Shown here in pieces: positions 25,510 through 33,074 of a DNA stretch of 47,507 bases. Source of the stretch: Actinomycetes bacterium (GTDB lineage Bacteria > Actinomycetota > Actinomycetes > Actinomycetales > Cellulomonadaceae); contig JAEYUL010000170.1 in NCBI GenBank assembly GCA_023432565.1, forward strand, positions 1 through 47,507. Direction: 5' to 3'. The position numbers and the translations under genes are program-made. A model generated the notes under the pieces. The model was not told the origin of the DNA. It saw nothing but the letters and a program-made list of their open reading frames with translations, and ran no database searches. Numbering within the stretch: the stretch's first letter is position 1; the number at the start of each line of letters is the position of its first letter.

Positions 25510-26442
25510 TCAGCGTGTCAGGACGTCGTCGGTCGTCGAACCCGGCAGCGAGACGGTGACCTGCGTGTCCCACGGGTCGCGCGTGGTCAGGGACCGGCCG
25601 TCGTCGGCGAACCTGATGCCGCGTGCGCGAAGCCGGGCGGCGAGCGCGTCGAGGTCGTCCCGCGTGGGGACCGTGACGGCGACGTCGCCCAGCCCGAGCG
25701 TGGACGCGCGGGGCCCCGCGCCCTTGCTGTTCCACACGTTCATGGCGACGTGATGGTGGTAGCCGCCCGCGGACGCGAACAGCGCGCCGGGGTACTCCGT
25801 CATCGTCGGCTCGAAGCCGAGCGCCTGGACGTAGAACGACTCGGCACGCGCGATGTCCCCGACCTGCAGGTGGACGTGCCCCACGCGCCCCGCGAGCTCC
25901 GGCCCGGCGTCCAGCGCCTGCTGGGTCAGGTGGTCGCGCAGGTATGCGTTCGGGTCGAGGTAGGTGGTGTCCATGAGGATCTGCCCGCGCGCGTGCAGCC
26001 ACAGCGAGCGGTCGCGGTCGGTGTAGAGCTCGATGCCGTTGCCTTCGGGGTCGGCGAAGTAGAACGCCTCGCTGACGGAGTGGTCGCTCGAGCCGACGAA
26101 GCGGCTGCGCGGGTCCAGCGACGCGCGGTACACGGTCGCGGCCAGGCTGCTGCGGTCGTCGAACAGGAACGCCGTGTGGAACAGGCCGGACGCCCGGGGG
26201 TCGGCCGCGGGCAGGTCCGGGGTGTGCACCAGGCGCATCATGGGCGTCCTGCCGCGGCCCAGCACCCTGTGGACGTGGCGCCCGCGGTCGCGCTCCTCGA
26301 GCGGCTCCATCGCGAGGGCGGCGCAGTAGTACGAGGACATGAGCTCAAGGTCGCCGACGTGCAGGGTGACCGCGTCCATCGTCGTCTCGGGGGCGAGGAC
26401 ACGGTCGTCGCGGGCTGCGGTCGGGTGCGGGTGCGTGCTCAT
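25510..26442 (-). CDS. VOC-family ring-cleaving dioxygenase (catechol 2,3-dioxygenase-like)
   Basis: Vicinal oxygen chelate protein with two VOC modules in 310 residues, resembling CatE-type extradiol dioxygenases that detoxify catechols or quinone precursors. The first module has VTLHVGDLELMSSYY and GNGIELYTDRDRS. The second has GHVHLQVGDIARAESFY and YHHHVAMNVW, so the metal-ligand histidines and a glutamate are present. The start is the ATG at 26442 with CAGGAG upstream. It is divergent from a MarR gene, and an operator-like site lies between them, the usual layout for electrophile- or phenol-responsive MarR regulators. Confidence 0.85.
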   Translation of the reverse strand: MSTHPHPTAARDDRVLAPETTMDAVTLHVGDLELMSSYYCAALAMEPLEERDRGRHVHRVLGRGRTPMMRLVHTPDLPAADPRASGLFHTAFLFDDRSSLAATVYRASLDPRSRFVGSSDHSVSEAFYFADPEGNGIELYTDRDRSLWLHARGQILMDTTYLDPNAYLRDHLTQQALDAGPELAGRVGHVHLQVGDIARAESFYVQALGFEPTMTEYPGALFASAGGYHHHVAMNVWNSKGAGPRASTLGLGDVAVTVPTRDDLDALAARLRARGIRFADDGRSLTTRDPWDTQVTVSLPGSTTDDVLTR

Positions 26443-26563
26443 GAGGCGTGGAGCTCCTGGTGGGCGGGACGGACGGTCGACAAGGGGGTGGCGCACGGCG
26501 CCGAGAGCACGGGCGACGAGGCACAGCGGGCAACTGCGGGCCGGCGCGGCGTCGCACGGTTTG

Positions 26564-26575
26564 TTGCACCTACAA
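26564..26575 (-). promoter_or_regulatory. Probable MarR operator, site facing the dioxygenase
   Basis: On the minus strand this reads TTGTAGGTGCAA, one base different from TTGTAGATGCAA at 26598-26609 on the plus strand. It lies about 120 bases upstream of the dioxygenase start. The two sites are in opposite orientations, each facing the gene it would control. Confidence 0.65.
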
Positions 26576-26597
26576 CCAGAACCGTACGGCGGATTGC

Positions 26598-26616
26598 TTG
26601 TAGATGCAAGCATCTA
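26598..26616 (+). promoter_or_regulatory. Probable MarR autoregulatory operator
   Basis: TTGTAGATGCAA (26598-26609) overlaps a 16-base inverted repeat, TAGATGC-AA-GCATCTA (26601-26616). It sits where the -35 element of the marR promoter should be, directly upstream of the -10 TACGCT, so binding would block RNA polymerase. Confidence 0.7.
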
Positions 26617-26619
26617 GGC

Positions 26620-26625
26620 TACGCT
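26620..26625 (+). promoter_or_regulatory. -10 element of a leaderless marR transcript
   Basis: TACGCT is followed by six bases and the ATG at 26632. A -35-like TTGTAG (26598-26603) lies 16 bases upstream, inside the operator. No ribosome binding site is present. Confidence 0.65.
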
Positions 26626-26631
26626 GTGGAC

Positions 26632-27234
26632 ATGCCCGTGACCGAGGAGTCGTCGACCGAGCGCGCGGATGCGCCCGCTCGGCCCGACGCGCGGCTGCGT
26701 CGAGACGAGCGTGTCGCGGTGGCGAGGCTGCACGCGCTGCTCGAGCTGCTCCCCACGGCGCTCGACAAGCGGCTCGGCCCTGCCGGCCTGACGTCGTTCG
26801 AGTTCACGCTGCTCGAGTCGCTGCACGAGACGCCCTCGCACAGGATGCGCCTGTCGGCGCTCGCGGCGCGCACCAACGCCACGCTGCCCCGCCTGTCGCG
26901 GGTCGTGACCGGCCTCGAGCGCAAGGGTCTCGTCGAGCGCACGCCTTGCGAGCAGGACGCCCGCGCGACCAACGCCGTGCTCACGGCGGCAGGCCGGCGC
27001 GCGTACGACGGCGCCCGTCCCCGGTACGCCGAGGCCGTGCGCACGATGATCCTGGACGGCCTCGACGACGCGGGCGTGGCGGACCTCGCGGACCTCACGC
27101 TCGCCATCCTGCGTCGGCTGGACCCCGAGGGTCGGCTCGCCGTGACCGCGAGCTGCGCCGCGGACCCTGCCGTCGGTCCCGCGCCCGCCCCGTCGACCGC
27201 GGACGCGGCGTGCCCCGCGGACCCGGCCCCCTGA
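26632..27234 (+). CDS. MarR-family transcriptional regulator
   Basis: Winged-helix dimeric regulator, probably a repressor of itself and of the divergent VOC dioxygenase. The 200-residue protein has the MarR core from about residue 20 to 160: FEFTLLESLHETPSHRMRLSALAARTNATLPRLSRVVTGL forms the DNA-binding helices in part, then LERKGLVERTPCEQDARATNAVLTAAGR is the wing. One Cys lies in the wing (TPCEQD) and could be a redox sensor, but this is inference. The last 35 residues are Ala/Pro-rich and disordered. The ATG at 26632 is supported by the leaderless promoter spacing. Confidence 0.9.
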   Translation: MPVTEESSTERADAPARPDARLRRDERVAVARLHALLELLPTALDKRLGPAGLTSFEFTLLESLHETPSHRMRLSALAARTNATLPRLSRVVTGLERKGLVERTPCEQDARATNAVLTAAGRRAYDGARPRYAEAVRTMILDGLDDAGVADLADLTLAILRRLDPEGRLAVTASCAADPAVGPAPAPSTADAACPADPAP

Positions 27235-27274
27235 CCCGGTCTCCCCACCGGCGCGGCGGCGACGAGGACGGCCC

Positions 27275-27892
27275 TCAGGCGAGGAACGACAGGTACTGCG
27301 CACGCACCTCGGCAGCCATGTCCACGCGCGCGGCCGGGCGGGCGGCGTCGAGCAGCCACTGCACCTGCAGGCCGTCCATCACCGCGACGAGACGCCGCGC
27401 CGCCGACGCCGGTTCGACGTCGGGGCGCAGCGTCCCCTCCGTCCGGTGCTGCTCGAACGCGGCGGTCGCCGTGGCCAGCACGCGGTCGTACCGCTGCTGG
27501 AAGTAGGCGTGGGCGGGATGCGACGCCGTGGTCGCCTCCGCCGAGAGGATCGTGAAGAGCTCGACGAGCCCCGGCCTGGCGGCGTTGCGCTCGACGACCC
27601 GGACCAGCGCCTCGAGGAAGCCGACACGCTCGACGTCTGCTGCGATGGCGGCCTCGTCCACCTCGTCCCGGCGCCGCAGGACCGCCGCGAGCAGCGACTC
27701 CTTGCTCGGGAAGTGGTGCAGCAGCCCGGGGTGCGTGATGCCGACGCGAGCGGCGATCTCGCGCAGCGATGCCGACTGGTACCCCACCTGTCCGAACAGA
27801 CCGAGCGCGGCCTCCAGGATCTCCTCGCGCGTGGCTCGTCCGCGGGCGTGCCCGCGGGCCGTGTCGGGCTGCGCGTGCTCCGGGGCGGGCAT
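27275..27892 (-). CDS. TetR-family transcriptional regulator
   Basis: DNA-binding regulator of 205 residues. The N-terminal TetR domain is clear: ATREEILEAALGLFGQVGYQSASLREIAARVGI followed by the recognition helix THPGLLHHFPSKESLL (about residues 18-66). The C-terminal ligand domain is unassigned. The start at 27892 (MPAPEHAQPD) is chosen because the upstream frame is low-complexity. Its target is unknown. It is convergent with marR (40 bases apart) and divergent from the small gene with the LexA-like box. Confidence 0.9.
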   Translation of the reverse strand: MPAPEHAQPDTARGHARGRATREEILEAALGLFGQVGYQSASLREIAARVGITHPGLLHHFPSKESLLAAVLRRRDEVDEAAIAADVERVGFLEALVRVVERNAARPGLVELFTILSAEATTASHPAHAYFQQRYDRVLATATAAFEQHRTEGTLRPDVEPASAARRLVAVMDGLQVQWLLDAARPAARVDMAAEVRAQYLSFLA

Positions 27893-27966
27893 GAGCCCAA
27901 GGATCGCACTGCCGCCCGCCGCTGGGTGCACCAGACGACGCGGGTCGACTCGACCGAGGGACGGAT

Positions 27967-27982
27967 TCGAACACCTGTGCGA
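27967..27982 (+). promoter_or_regulatory. LexA-like (SOS) box
   Basis: TCGAACACCTGTGCGA matches the actinobacterial SOS consensus TCGAAC-N4-GTTCGA with one mismatch (GTGCGA in the right arm). It lies one base before the -10 TACAGT of the downstream gene, where LexA binding would block transcription. Matches to the consensus are from memory of the family, not from a search. Confidence 0.65.
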
Positions 27983-27983
27983 G

Positions 27984-27989
27984 TACAGT
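27984..27989 (+). promoter_or_regulatory. -10 element of a leaderless transcript
   Basis: TACAGT is followed by six bases and the GTG at 27996. No ribosome binding site is present. This is the same spacing as at marR. Confidence 0.6.
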
Positions 27990-27995
27990 GGGTCC

Positions 27996-28355
27996 GTGGA
28001 CGAGCAGACGACGCGAGCGGCTCGACAGGCGCCCGGCCGCCGTGCGCCGCGACCGCGCGCCGACCGCCGGGAGGTGGCCAACCGCGAGGCACCCGACCGG
28101 ATCCCGGTGCGTCCGCAGGGCGACATCCCCGTCATCGTCCGCGTGGTGTGGCTCGACGGCACGGAGGAGTGGCGGCCCGCGCGCGCCGTCCGGTGGACCG
28201 CCGAGCACGTCATGGTCGCCTGGCGCGACGACCCTGGCGACCCGCGCTCCGAGCGGCACGAGTGGCTGCGGGCCGGCGACGTCGCCCGGTCTGTCAGCTG
28301 GTTCGTCGGACCGCCCCAGGCGCCGCGCCAGGATCGGCCGGCATCGAGCGCATGA
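27996..28355 (+). CDS. Small uncharacterised protein, possibly SOS-controlled
   Basis: I do not recognise the family with confidence. The 119-residue protein has a basic, disordered first 40 residues (VDEQTTRAARQAPGRR and onward). A compact domain of about 65 residues follows, rich in Trp and Val: DIPVIVRVVWLDGTEEW, VRWTAEHVMVAW and EWLRAGDVARSVSWFV, which looks like a small all-beta fold. The GTG at 27996 is set by the leaderless spacing to TACAGT. The LexA-like box directly upstream suggests a DNA-damage role, which is inference only. The convergent SMR gene ends 24 bases downstream. Confidence 0.75.
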   Translation: MDEQTTRAARQAPGRRAPRPRADRREVANREAPDRIPVRPQGDIPVIVRVVWLDGTEEWRPARAVRWTAEHVMVAWRDDPGDPRSERHEWLRAGDVARSVSWFVGPPQAPRQDRPASSA

Positions 28356-28379
28356 CGGTACGGCGCGTCCAAGGCGTCC

Positions 28380-28694
28380 TCAGTGCACGAGCTTGAGCCC
28401 GACGACGCACGCGACGATCCCGAGCACCAGCAGCAGGCGCACCGCGCTGACCGGCTCGGTCCCGGACGCCATCGCCCAGCAGACGGTCAGCGACGCGCCG
28501 ATGCCGACCCAGACCGCGTACGCGGTCCCGACGGGCAGCGTGCGCATCGCGTACCCGAGGCCGCCCATGCTGGCCGCGAGCGCCACGACGAACACGATCG
28601 AGGGCACCAGGCGGTGCAGGCCCTCCGATCGCCCGAGCGCAGTGGCCCAGACGGCCTCGAGGACTCCGGACAGGATGAGGACGACCCAGGCCAT
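28380..28694 (-). CDS. SMR-family guanidinium exporter (Gdx type)
   Basis: Small multidrug resistance family protein of the Gdx/SugE branch, exporting guanidinium in exchange for protons across the inner membrane as a dual-topology dimer. The 104-residue product has four membrane helices, the essential Glu13 in SGVLEAVWATALG, and the Gdx signature LPVGTAYAVWVGIGA. The start is the ATG at 28694 (MAWVVLIL) with GGAG upstream. An apparent ATG in frame at 28739 lies inside the riboswitch and is rejected. Substrate assignment is supported by the guanidine-III riboswitch that ends next to the ribosome binding site. Confidence 0.95.
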   Translation of the reverse strand: MAWVVLILSGVLEAVWATALGRSEGLHRLVPSIVFVVALAASMGGLGYAMRTLPVGTAYAVWVGIGASLTVCWAMASGTEPVSAVRLLLVLGIVACVVGLKLVH

Positions 28695-28707
28695 CACGAT
28701 CTCCAGT

Positions 28708-28749
28708 GCGGCCGTCTTGTCGCTGTCCGGGTACGGCACCCTCGTCCGG
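28708..28749 (-). promoter_or_regulatory. Guanidine-III riboswitch
   Basis: The minus-strand leader runs CCGGACGAGG, then GCCGTACCCGG, then GACAAGACGGC, in that order. This matches the ykkC-III / guanidine-III aptamer as I remember the Thermobifida fusca example. GCCGT pairs with ACGGC to form the hairpin stem, and the 5' CCGG can pair with the loop CCGG to form the pseudoknot. The aptamer ends three bases before the GGAG ribosome binding site of the SMR gene. Ligand-stabilised folding can therefore gate translation. Confidence 0.9.
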
Positions 28750-28767
28750 GAGCCCCGGGCGGGGCTC
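28750..28767 (-). terminator. Hairpin between lipase gene and riboswitch
   Basis: The perfect stem GAGCCCC/GGGGCTC with a four-base loop lies between the lipase stop codon (28782) and the first base of the riboswitch. It may end the lipase transcript or insulate the aptamer from upstream RNA. Confidence 0.5.
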
Positions 28768-28781
28768 TGGCGCTCAGCCTC

Positions 28782-30365
28782 TCACACGGGTGTGGACACG
28801 GGCAGGGTCTGGCGTCCTCGTACCGAGAGGGTCACGGCGGCGTCCTGGCCGAGCAGACCGCGGGCGTTGTCGGGCAGCGGGACGCGGGCGCGCCAGAGCC
28901 CGTGGGCCACCTCCTCGTCCTCGAGCGCTGGATCGCTCTGGGGGTCGGGCGCCCAGTCCCGCAGGGGCACGTCCAGCTCGGATCCCCAGCGGGCCCACGT
29001 CCGTGGCGCAGCCCCTGGCGCCTGCTGGATGTCGACGACCAGCACGTCCGCCCAGTCCTCGGCCTGCTCGAGGTGGTCGAGGAACGACAGCAGGCCGTCC
29101 TTGGCCCGCAGCGACATCAGGCGCAGACGCAGGACGTGCCGCATGGTCTGGCTCGGCTCCGTCTCGTTGCGAGGGTCCGGCGGGCGCGTCGCCTGCGTCG
29201 ACAGGTACGTGCGCACGATCGGCACGGGTCGCACGTCGGTCCCGCCTGCGGGCCGCTCGATCTGGATCGGGCACAGGTGCGCCGTGCTGCGCTCGTGCAG
29301 CACGACCGGCAGCCCGCGGATCGACAGCCGGGTCTCGAGCTGCCAGACCGTGTCATCGTCCGGGCTGCCCCACGGCTGCAGGCCGGTCAGATCCGCGCTC
29401 ACCTCGAGGTCCCCGAACAGGAAGCGGCGCAGGTTCTGGTAGCCCTCCTCGGAGTTGACGATGCCGAAGCGTCCGGAGTGGCTGCGGTGCACGTACGAGC
29501 ACGGCGCCCCCTCGATGAAGGCGTTCTCGACCTGCACGAGGCCGTCGCTGCGCGGCCCGACGGCGCGCGCGGGCAGGCCGAGCGCGACCGTGTAGTCGCT
29601 CGCGTCCGTCCCGACCAGGCAGAAGAAACGCTCGGCCGGGAACCCGCCCGCCGGCAGCCTTGTCGGGGAGAAGTCCTCGCTGAGCGCGACCCGCCCCGGC
29701 GTGAGGATCTCGCGCATCCGCCGCGGCCCGAAGACGTCCGCACCCTGCACGCCGAGGGCGTCACGCAGCTTCTCGAGCAGCCCGAAGCCGACCGCGAACT
29801 CGATCCCGCCGTGCGGCGTCGCGTAGGTGAACACGCGGTCGACGAACGCGAGCGCGGCGTCGAGCGAGCCTCCGACGCCCTCGGCGTCGGGGATCACACG
29901 CTGCAGCATGCAGCGCACGACGAGCCCGCCCATGGAGTGCGCGACGAGGAACACGCGCGGCGCACCGGTGCGCCGGCGCACGAGGGCGACGTACTCGAAC
30001 AGGCTCTGCGCGGCGCGCTCGAGGCTGAACTCCGCGGGGTCGTGCGTGAGGTTCGGGGCGAACTCGTCGTAGAACCGGTGCACCCAGATCGTGGCGGCAG
30101 GGACCGTGCCGTCCTGCTGACCCCGCAGGTGCGCCTCCTGGTCACCGTGGACCAGGAGCTGGTAGTCGTGGTCGATCATGAGCCGCAGCAGCGGGCTCTC
30201 GAACTGGTGGAACAGCGGCCTGTTCTCGCCGTCGACGCGCGCCTGCACCGAGCCTTCGTTGAACCCGTAGAACGGGTCCTCCACCGCCTTGCCGATGCCG
30301 GACTGCCCGCCCGCGTAGCCGCGCACGTAGATGACGGGCAGCCGCCCGTCCCCGGGGTAGCTCAT
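28782..30365 (-). CDS. Lipase/esterase-like alpha/beta hydrolase with extra C-terminal domain
   Basis: Predicted serine hydrolase of 527 residues with unknown substrate. The N-terminal part starts with the oxyanion-type motif LPVIYVRGYAGGQSG (residues 9-23), and the nucleophile elbow FLVAHSMGGLVVR places the nucleophile at Ser144, followed by TYATPHGG. This resembles PGAP1/triacylglycerol lipase-type proteins. The last 190 residues (from about SADLTGLQPWG) are mostly beta-strand-like and unassigned. No signal peptide is seen, so it is probably cytoplasmic. The ATG at 30365 has GGGAGGCGGCG as ribosome binding site. Confidence 0.82.
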   Translation of the reverse strand: MSYPGDGRLPVIYVRGYAGGQSGIGKAVEDPFYGFNEGSVQARVDGENRPLFHQFESPLLRLMIDHDYQLLVHGDQEAHLRGQQDGTVPAATIWVHRFYDEFAPNLTHDPAEFSLERAAQSLFEYVALVRRRTGAPRVFLVAHSMGGLVVRCMLQRVIPDAEGVGGSLDAALAFVDRVFTYATPHGGIEFAVGFGLLEKLRDALGVQGADVFGPRRMREILTPGRVALSEDFSPTRLPAGGFPAERFFCLVGTDASDYTVALGLPARAVGPRSDGLVQVENAFIEGAPCSYVHRSHSGRFGIVNSEEGYQNLRRFLFGDLEVSADLTGLQPWGSPDDDTVWQLETRLSIRGLPVVLHERSTAHLCPIQIERPAGGTDVRPVPIVRTYLSTQATRPPDPRNETEPSQTMRHVLRLRLMSLRAKDGLLSFLDHLEQAEDWADVLVVDIQQAPGAAPRTWARWGSELDVPLRDWAPDPQSDPALEDEEVAHGLWRARVPLPDNARGLLGQDAAVTLSVRGRQTLPVSTPV

Positions 30366-30520
30366 CGCCGCCTCCCTCGTCGAGACGCCGCTCGGCGTCG
30401 TCTGCGAAGGATGCCGAGCGCAGGCGCCGTGATACCGGCGGCGTCGACCTGGCGTGCGCCCGGGGCGCGCCGGGCGACCGTCGCGCGTTGCGGCCGGTGA
30501 GCGGAGCCCCGGCGGGGAGG

Positions 30521-31312
30521 TCAGGCGAACTCGTCGCGCACGACGAGCACGGGACAGTCGGCGAGCCGGGCCACCCGACGACCGACGAGACGGCGGCGCC
30601 AGTGCCGGTGACGCGCGCCCACCACGACGAGCCCGGCGGTGCGGGAGGCCTCGACGAGCGCGGAGACGGGGTCGGCTTCGGCCAGGATCGTGCGCACCGT
30701 GATCGACGGGTAGGTCTCCGCCAGGTCGGCGGCGACGTCCAGCGCCATGGCTCGCCCCTGGACGTCGTCGCGTCCATGGCGGGCGTGCAGCACGTGCAGG
30801 GGCACCGAACGACGCAGCGCCTCACGTGCCGCCAGGCCCGCCGCGAACCACGAGTCCGGGCTCTCGTCGACCCCGACGACGACAGCACCGTGCGCGGCGC
30901 CCGCGCCGCGCACGAGCGCGACAGGGCAGCGGGCGCGCGACGACAGCGCCGTGCTGACCGCGAGCGGGGGTTGGGCGGGGCGCGTGCCGGTGACCAACAG
31001 CTGTGCGTCCTGGCTGTACGCCGCGAGCGCGGGCACGGTCGACCCCTGGAGCAGGACGCCCGCGACCTCGAGGTCGGGGTGAGCCTCGGCCACCCGACGG
31101 CACACCGCACGCAGCTCGGCGGTGATCGCGTCGACGTCGGCGGGTACGGCCATGGCACCGGCCCACGTCCAGGGACCCACCGACGGGGCCACCACGTGCG
31201 CGACGACCAGCCGTGCACGGCGCGTCACCGCGGCATCGACACCCCACTGCAGAGTCTGAGCGCTGCGCTCGCTGCCATCGAGGGCCACCACGACCGGCCC
31301 GTCGGCTCGCAT
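30521..31312 (-). CDS. Universal stress protein with two UspA domains
   Basis: Tandem UspA protein of 263 residues, usually a nucleotide-binding stress or dormancy factor. The first domain begins GPVVVALDGSERSAQTLQWGVDAA and the second AVVVGVDESPDSWFAAGLAA. The second domain ends with LVVVGARHRHWRRRLVGRRVARLADCPVLVV, an ATP-binding-like loop. The first domain has a degenerate loop (LLVTGTRP), so it may not bind ATP. The ATG at 31312 is chosen because AGGTGAGGAC precedes it. The upstream ATG at 31351 has GGAG directly touching the start. Confidence 0.92.
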   Translation of the reverse strand: MRADGPVVVALDGSERSAQTLQWGVDAAVTRRARLVVAHVVAPSVGPWTWAGAMAVPADVDAITAELRAVCRRVAEAHPDLEVAGVLLQGSTVPALAAYSQDAQLLVTGTRPAQPPLAVSTALSSRARCPVALVRGAGAAHGAVVVGVDESPDSWFAAGLAAREALRRSVPLHVLHARHGRDDVQGRAMALDVAADLAETYPSITVRTILAEADPVSALVEASRTAGLVVVGARHRHWRRRLVGRRVARLADCPVLVVRDEFA

Positions 31313-31414
31313 GTCCTCACCTCGCTGTGCTGTGCGCTCCTGCTCGGCCATCTCCAGGATGGCCCCGGCACGCAGGCGCAGAGCGGCACCAAGGTCCCTT
31401 CGTGGGCTCCTCGG

Positions 31415-31900
31415 TCAGCTCGTGACGGGGTGCACCGCGGCACCGGTCACGCGCACCAGCTCCTCGAACGTGGTGGGGAACACCGTGTGGGGCGTGCCGC
31501 CCGCTGCCCAGAGCCGGTCGTACTGCGCGAGGGACTCGTCGACCACCGTCTCGAGCGGGACGGGGTGGCCGAGCGGAGCCACGCCGCCGATCGCCTGCCC
31601 GGTCGCCGAACGCACCTGCTCGGGCGTGGCGCGCTCGATCGTCTGCCTCCCCAGTCGTCGTGCGAGCGCCGCGGTGTCGACGCGGTGCCGTCCGCTCGTC
31701 AGGACGAGCAACGGCCGACCGTCGCTCCAGAACACCAGGCTGTTGGCGATCTGGCCCACCTGGCAGCCGAGCGCCGAGGCCGCCTCGGCCGCCGTGCGCG
31801 CGGAGTCCGGGAGCTCGACGACCGCACCCGTGACCCCCGCGTCCGCGAGAGCCTGAGCGACGATCTGGGACCGGGCGGGCAGCGCGGGCGTGGCGGTCAC
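31415..31900 (-). CDS. YbaK/ProX-type aminoacyl-tRNA deacylase
   Basis: Single-domain YbaK-type protein of 161 residues, in the family that hydrolyses mischarged aminoacyl-tRNAs such as Cys-tRNA(Pro). Visible family features are GCQVGQIANSLVFWSDGRPLLVLTSG, the substrate-loop motif ATGQAIGGVAPLGHP, and the C-terminal VFPTTFEELVRVTG. The GTG at 31900 is preceded by CAAGAT with a six-base gap, suggesting a leaderless transcript. The frame extends upstream for 19 low-complexity codons. Which tRNA it edits is not shown. Confidence 0.9.
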   Translation of the reverse strand: MTATPALPARSQIVAQALADAGVTGAVVELPDSARTAAEAASALGCQVGQIANSLVFWSDGRPLLVLTSGRHRVDTAALARRLGRQTIERATPEQVRSATGQAIGGVAPLGHPVPLETVVDESLAQYDRLWAAGGTPHTVFPTTFEELVRVTGAAVHPVTS

Positions 31901-31994
31901 GGCACCATCTTGCCGCAGGCCGTCGAGCATCCGAGCACGTGTCCGCGCACGGTCCACGCGTCGCAGAGGCCGTCCGACGCGCGGCGCACGCCGG

Positions 31995-32981
31995 TCAGTG
32001 CGCGCGGTCGTGCGAGCGCGGGGCGGGCACGCGACGGCGCGGGGTGAGCCGGACGTTCGGCAGGGCAGGAGCGGGGATCCGCTCGTCGCCGTGCCCGGCG
32101 ACAGCGCCGAACCGCTGCTCGCGCCGCGAGGACTCCCAGTCGGCGCGCGCCTGCGCGATCTCGGCGTGGTCCCGCCCGACGAAGTTCCACCACATCACCA
32201 GGTCGTGCGCGAACGGCTCACCGCCGATCACCAGCAGCCGTGCGCCCTGCGTCGACTCGATCCTCAGCGCGTCGCGCCCGTCGCCGAGGAACAGCAGCGG
32301 ACCGGGTCGGCACGTCTCGCCGGCCACGCGCGCGGCTCCGCGCAGGACCAGCACCGCGTGCTCGAACGACGGCTCGAGGGGCAGCGTGGCGTCCGTCCCG
32401 GGCGCCACCGCGACGTCCGCGCCCACGAGCGGCGTGTGCACGACGGCGGGCGAGCGGGCGTCGTCGATCGCGCCGACCATGACGGTGGCGGCCAGCCCGC
32501 CGGACGTCCACACCGGGAGGTCGGTCACCTGCTGGAACGCCGCGGACCCGGTCGCTGCGCCGTCGGGGAGTGCGACCCACAGCTGCACGGCGTGCACGCG
32601 CTCACCGGCGCCGGTCGAGATCTCGGAGTGCGCCACGCCACGACCCGCGGTCATGAGGTTGAGCTGTCCGGGTCGCACGACGACGTCCGAGCCGACACTG
32701 TCACGGTGGTGGATCTCGCCCTCGAGGGGCCAGGTCACGGTCTGCAGCCCGGTGTGCGGGTGGGGCAGGACGCGCATGCGCACGTCCTGCGGCCCGAACT
32801 CGTCGAGGAAGCACCACGCGCCGACCGTCGGCAGAGCACGCTGGGGGAGGGTGCGTCGCACCCGCATGCTGCGGATGCCGCCGAGCGGGACGTCACGGGC
32901 CTCGAAGTGCTGCGCGACCGGCCCGCCCGGCGCGTGCCCCGCACAGAGCTCAGGCGCCGGTCGGGTCTCCAGGTTGGTCAT
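31995..32981 (-). CDS. Pirin-family protein
   Basis: Bicupin of the pirin family with 328 residues. Some relatives are quercetinases or regulators, but function here is open. The N-terminal cupin has the metal-site motifs LPHPHTGLQTVTWPLEGEIHHRDS and TAGRGVAHSE, and the C-terminal cupin ends with LLVIGGEPFAHDLVMWWNFV. The ATG at 32981 has CACAGT six bases upstream and no ribosome binding site, in line with a leaderless start. It is divergent from the sigma factor gene. Confidence 0.92.
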   Translation of the reverse strand: MTNLETRPAPELCAGHAPGGPVAQHFEARDVPLGGIRSMRVRRTLPQRALPTVGAWCFLDEFGPQDVRMRVLPHPHTGLQTVTWPLEGEIHHRDSVGSDVVVRPGQLNLMTAGRGVAHSEISTGAGERVHAVQLWVALPDGAATGSAAFQQVTDLPVWTSGGLAATVMVGAIDDARSPAVVHTPLVGADVAVAPGTDATLPLEPSFEHAVLVLRGAARVAGETCRPGPLLFLGDGRDALRIESTQGARLLVIGGEPFAHDLVMWWNFVGRDHAEIAQARADWESSRREQRFGAVAGHGDERIPAPALPNVRLTPRRRVPAPRSHDRAH

Positions 32982-33057
32982 GGCGTCACTGTGTCATCTG
33001 CTGCCGATCGTCGTCGCGGCGTGCCGGGCGGCACCTCACATCCGCGCGGACCCCGAC

Positions 33058-33068
33058 GTCTGCAGACT
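33058..33068 (+). promoter_or_regulatory. -10 element and palindrome before the sigma factor gene
   Basis: CAGACT (33063-33068) is followed by six bases and the GTG at 33075, the leaderless spacing seen elsewhere in this window. It overlaps a perfect ten-base palindrome, GTCTGCAGAC (33058-33067), which could be an operator. Confidence 0.45.
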
Positions 33069-33074
33069 GTGAAG

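Noticed and set aside
28695..28739. N-terminal extension of the SMR protein from an ATG at 28739
   Set aside because: Those bases form the riboswitch and ribosome binding site; the family begins MAWxxL at 28694.
28700..28790. Guanidine-I or guanidine-II riboswitch upstream of the SMR gene
   Set aside because: The type II tandem ACGR hairpins are absent (the ACGA here is not flanked by pairing arms), and type I landmarks are missing; type III fits.
32086..33074. Upstream extension of the sigma factor frame antisense to pirin
   Set aside because: The open frame is GC-driven and non-motif; sigma region 2 begins only after 33075.
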